A stretch of DNA of 8,159 nt from assembly GCA_913056415.1 (NCBI GenBank), contig CAJXNA010000082.1:1-8159 (forward strand), in the 5' to 3' direction. The stretch's first letter is position 1, and each line of letters begins with the position of its first letter. Origin of the DNA: an uncultured Chloroflexota bacterium. Its GTDB lineage: Bacteria; Chloroflexota; Dehalococcoidia; SM23-28-2; RBG-16-64-32. Position numbers and translations under genes: made by a program. The notes below the pieces were generated by a model. That model made no database searches and was not told the origin of the DNA. It worked only from the letters and a program-made list of their open reading frames with translations. Below are positions 6,993-8,159 of the stretch, one piece after another.

Positions 6993-7508
6993 CTAGCCCC
7001 TCCCCTCCAGCTTGCCGCCCGGCTCGCCGGGGTAGCGCTCCAGCCCCGCCATCTGGCCGCCGGGGAAGTTGAGCCAGTCCTTTCGCAGGGGGTGGCCGGG
7101 GAACCCCTCCCACAGGAAGATGCGCCGCAGGTCAGGGTGGCCCTGGAAGCGGATCCCCAACAGATCAAACGCCTCCCGCTCCTGGAGGTGGGCGCCGCGC
7201 CAGACCGCCACCACGGACGGCGCCTCCGGGTTGTCGTGGTCGTCGCAACGGGTCTTCAGGGTGGTCGCCTGATTGCGGCTGATCGATAGCAGATGATAGA
7301 CCACCTCGAAGTGGTCCAGCCAGTCCACGCCGGTGAGGGAGCTGAGGAAGCGGAAGTCAAGCTCAGGGTCGTCTCGCAGGAAGGTACAGACCTCTAGCAG
7401 ACGGTTCGGCTTCACCTCCACCCACTCGGGCGTGGCGTCTACAACCGCGTCGGGGAGCTTTGGCTGGAGGCGGTGCGCGAGATCAAAGCCGGACAGTACC
7501 GCCGTCAT
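6993..7508 (-). CDS. nuoC: NADH-quinone oxidoreductase subunit C (30 kDa)
   Basis: The 171-residue soluble protein of the peripheral arm packs against NuoD. The family signature is clear at 110-144: ERE-x-FDLLGI followed by FQGHPDLRRIFLWEGFPGHPLRKDW. The N-terminal part (LSSLTGVDWLDHFEVVYHLLS) also fits NuoC. The frame is open up to an ATG at 7571, but residues from there are Gly/Arg-rich and are encoded by an inverted repeat. The ATG at 7508 gives the usual N terminus, with GGGGGTG (7522-7516) seven bases upstream, so 7508 is preferred. It is a separate gene and not fused to nuoD. nuoB, which normally precedes nuoC, is not present; nuoA ends 126 bases upstream. Confidence 0.95.
   Translation of the reverse strand: MTAVLSGFDLAHRLQPKLPDAVVDATPEWVEVKPNRLLEVCTFLRDDPELDFRFLSSLTGVDWLDHFEVVYHLLSISRNQATTLKTRCDDHDNPEAPSVVAVWRGAHLQEREAFDLLGIRFQGHPDLRRIFLWEGFPGHPLRKDWLNFPGGQMAGLERYPGEPGGKLEGRG
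6997..7008 (-). promoter_or_regulatory. Ribosome binding site of nuoD
   Basis: The minus strand reads GGAGGGGAGGGG inside the last codons of nuoC. Its second half is six bases from a GTG at 6990 and twelve from the ATG at 6984, so spacing slightly favours the GTG while codon preference favours the ATG. It marks the start region and rules out the longer frame that opens at 7113. Confidence 0.6.
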
Positions 7509-7520
7509 GCGGTGGCACCC

Positions 7521-7543
7521 CCGCCCCGATCCGATCGGGGCGG
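7521..7543. repeat. Perfect inverted repeat just upstream of nuoC
   Basis: Arms CCGCCCCGATC (7521-7531) and GATCGGGGCGG (7533-7543) are perfect 11-base reverse complements around a single base; a nine-pair stem with a five-base loop can form. The core resembles CCCCGATGAATCGGGG at 2099-2114 inside nuoL. It directly overlaps the nuoC ribosome binding site region (7516-7522), so a hairpin in the mRNA could affect nuoC translation. No T-tract follows, so it is not a typical terminator. Confidence 0.75.
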
Positions 7544-7575
7544 CGCCAGGCTGCCAACCACCATGCCGCATTCCC

Positions 7576-7614
7576 TGCCTACCTGCCTGCCGGTAGGCAC
7601 GGCCGGCAGGCAGG
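7576..7614. repeat. Overlapping inverted repeats in the nuoA-nuoC gap
   Basis: Two perfect stems share bases and exclude each other: TGCCTACC/GGTAGGCA (7576-7583 with 7592-7599) and CCTGCCTGCCGG/CCGGCAGGCAGG (7582-7593 with 7603-7614, nine-base loop). The unit is built from iterated CCTGCC, as in many intergenic palindromic repeats of environmental bacteria. It lies in the place where nuoB is normally encoded. It might stabilise or process the mRNA between nuoA and nuoC, or be only a repeat scar. Confidence 0.75.
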
Positions 7615-7634
7615 CTTTCGGGTGCGGTCTCACG

Positions 7635-8006
7635 TCACAGCCACTCCAGGGCCTTCTTGCGCCATGCGTAGGCCAGGCCGATGGTCAGGATGACTATGAA
7701 CGTGACCACCGCGATGAAGCCGGTGACCGCGGCCTCGTCGAGCGAGACGGCCCAGGGGTAGAGAAACACGGCCTCCACGTCGAAGATCACGAACAGCAGG
7801 GCGTAGTAGTAGTAGCGGAAGTTAAACTGGACCCAGGTCGTGCCCTCCGTCTCCACACCGCACTCGAAGATGTCCTCCTTGATCGGATCGGGTGCTTGGG
7901 GGCGTATCTTGAGCAGGCCTAGCATCCAGGAGGAGGCGATCCCTCCCAGGGGGAAGATGAGCGCAAGGAGGAGGAGAAAACCTACGTGGCCCCAATCGGA
8001 AAGCAT
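7635..8006 (-). CDS. nuoA: NADH-quinone oxidoreductase subunit A
   Basis: The 123-residue membrane protein with three helices matches NuoA/ND3, which sits beside NuoH at the base of the peripheral arm. Its long loop carries the conserved ECG motif (Glu48-Cys49-Gly50), the cysteine that reports on active/deactive transitions in mitochondrial ND3. The second helix holds RYYYYALLFVIFDVEAVFLY followed by PWA, including the conserved acidic FDVE. The third helix (about 93-113) ends in a positive tail (WRKKALEWL). The ATG at 8006 gives the expected N terminus; no clear Shine-Dalgarno is seen. It is the first gene of the operon, about 37 bases downstream of a plausible transcription start. nuoB does not follow it. 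Confidence 0.96.
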   Translation of the reverse strand: MLSDWGHVGFLLLLALIFPLGGIASSWMLGLLKIRPQAPDPIKEDIFECGVETEGTTWVQFNFRYYYYALLFVIFDVEAVFLYPWAVSLDEAAVTGFIAVVTFIVILTIGLAYAWRKKALEWL

Positions 8007-8049
8007 ATGGCCCGAACTTTGTGAATTTTTTCGCTACCGGCTTCGCGCC

Positions 8050-8078
8050 AGTATAGCACACTTCATTTCTTGGTGGAA
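8050..8078 (-). promoter_or_regulatory. Probable sigma70-type extended -10 promoter of the nuo operon
   Basis: On the minus strand an extended -10 (TGC-TATACT; TATACT at 8055-8050) lies 17 bases downstream of a weak -35, TTCCAC (8078-8073). Transcription would start near 8043 and leave a leader of roughly 35-40 bases before the nuoA ATG at 8006. The -10 is good, the -35 matches consensus poorly. No operator was recognised. Confidence 0.5.
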
Positions 8079-8100
8079 TGCTGCACTGTTTGGGGGTCTA

Positions 8101-8121
8101 GGCAGCCTTCCCTTAAGGCTG
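8101..8121. other. Small hairpin upstream of the promoter, in unassigned non-coding sequence
   Basis: CAGCCTT (8103-8109) and AAGGCTG (8115-8121) can form a seven-pair stem with a five-base loop. Neither strand has a T-tract after it, so a terminator is not supported. The surrounding 8079-8159 contains no convincing reading frame. It could be the end of an upstream transcript, an RNA gene or an operator; I do not recognise it. Confidence 0.35.
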
Positions 8122-8159
8122 TGCCAGCAACCACCTATTCGGAAAGCGAGATGCTACCG

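Noticed and set aside
5791..6996. A 401-codon open frame on the plus strand
   Set aside because: It lies opposite nuoD and the nuoH start, is rich in His/Arg/Gln of the kind produced by antisense GC-rich codons, and matches no family; the minus-strand genes are unambiguous.
5848..7508. A hydrogenase-type (Hyf/Ech/Mbh) assignment in place of complex I
   Set aside because: NuoD keeps GPQHPSTHG and the RGELGYYIVSDG region and has no NiFe-binding cysteine pairs; NuoA is also present, which the hydrogenases lack.
7509..7571. N-terminal extension of NuoC from the ATG at 7571
   Set aside because: The extra 21 residues are encoded by an inverted repeat, do not resemble NuoC, and a ribosome binding site favours the ATG at 7508.
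7576..7614. CRISPR repeat
   Set aside because: Only one unit is present with no regularly spaced copies or spacers.
8101..8125. Terminator of an upstream gene or a tRNA/SRP RNA fragment
   Set aside because: No T-tract on either strand and no recognisable tRNA or SRP core motif; too short to assign.

Overview
The window holds most of an operon for respiratory complex I (H+-translocating NADH:quinone oxidoreductase or a relative), encoded entirely on the minus strand and read from right to left: nuoA, nuoC, nuoD, nuoH, nuoJ, nuoK, a small unassigned gene, nuoL, nuoM and the first codons of a probable nuoN that runs off the left edge. The DNA is GC-rich, the genes abut or overlap by a few bases, and starts include ATG, GTG and TTG. 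GC content, the order A-C-D-H-J-K-L-M-N without nuoEFG in between, and short dispersed palindromes (one encoding the peptide RPSTGSGR inside a protein) suggest an environmental bacterium, perhaps of the Chloroflexota (Dehalococcoidia-like). That placement is inference; no taxonomic marker is present.

Layout from the right edge: 8007-8159 is non-coding, with a small hairpin and a plausible extended -10 promoter (about 8050-8078) for the operon. nuoA (8006-7635) is followed by a 126-nt gap with two strong inverted repeats. nuoC (7508-6993), nuoD (6984-5848), nuoH (5848-4565), nuoJ (4564-4058) and nuoK (4056-3742) are then tightly packed. A 28-bp spacer made mostly of a dispersed repeat leads into a 64-residue DUF2007-like gene (3713-3519), which is separated by one base from nuoL (3517-1496). 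nuoM (1488-22) overlaps the putative nuoN start at 25.

How the genes work together: NuoC and NuoD belong to the peripheral arm, and NuoD helps form the quinone pocket together with NuoH. NuoA, H, J and K form the proximal membrane domain. NuoL and NuoM (and NuoN beyond the edge) are the antiporter-like proton channels. The Fe-S subunits NuoB and NuoI, usually encoded between A and C and between H and J, are absent from exactly those places, and no NuoE/F/G is visible. A working enzyme needs B and I, so they should be encoded elsewhere, unless this locus is reduced.

The most notable features are the missing nuoB and nuoI, the in-frame nuoH-TAG-TTG-nuoJ junction, palindromic repeats translated as two hydrophilic loops of NuoL, and the small extra gene between nuoK and nuoL. 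I found no clearly undescribed system; the window is a housekeeping respiratory operon with unusual architecture.
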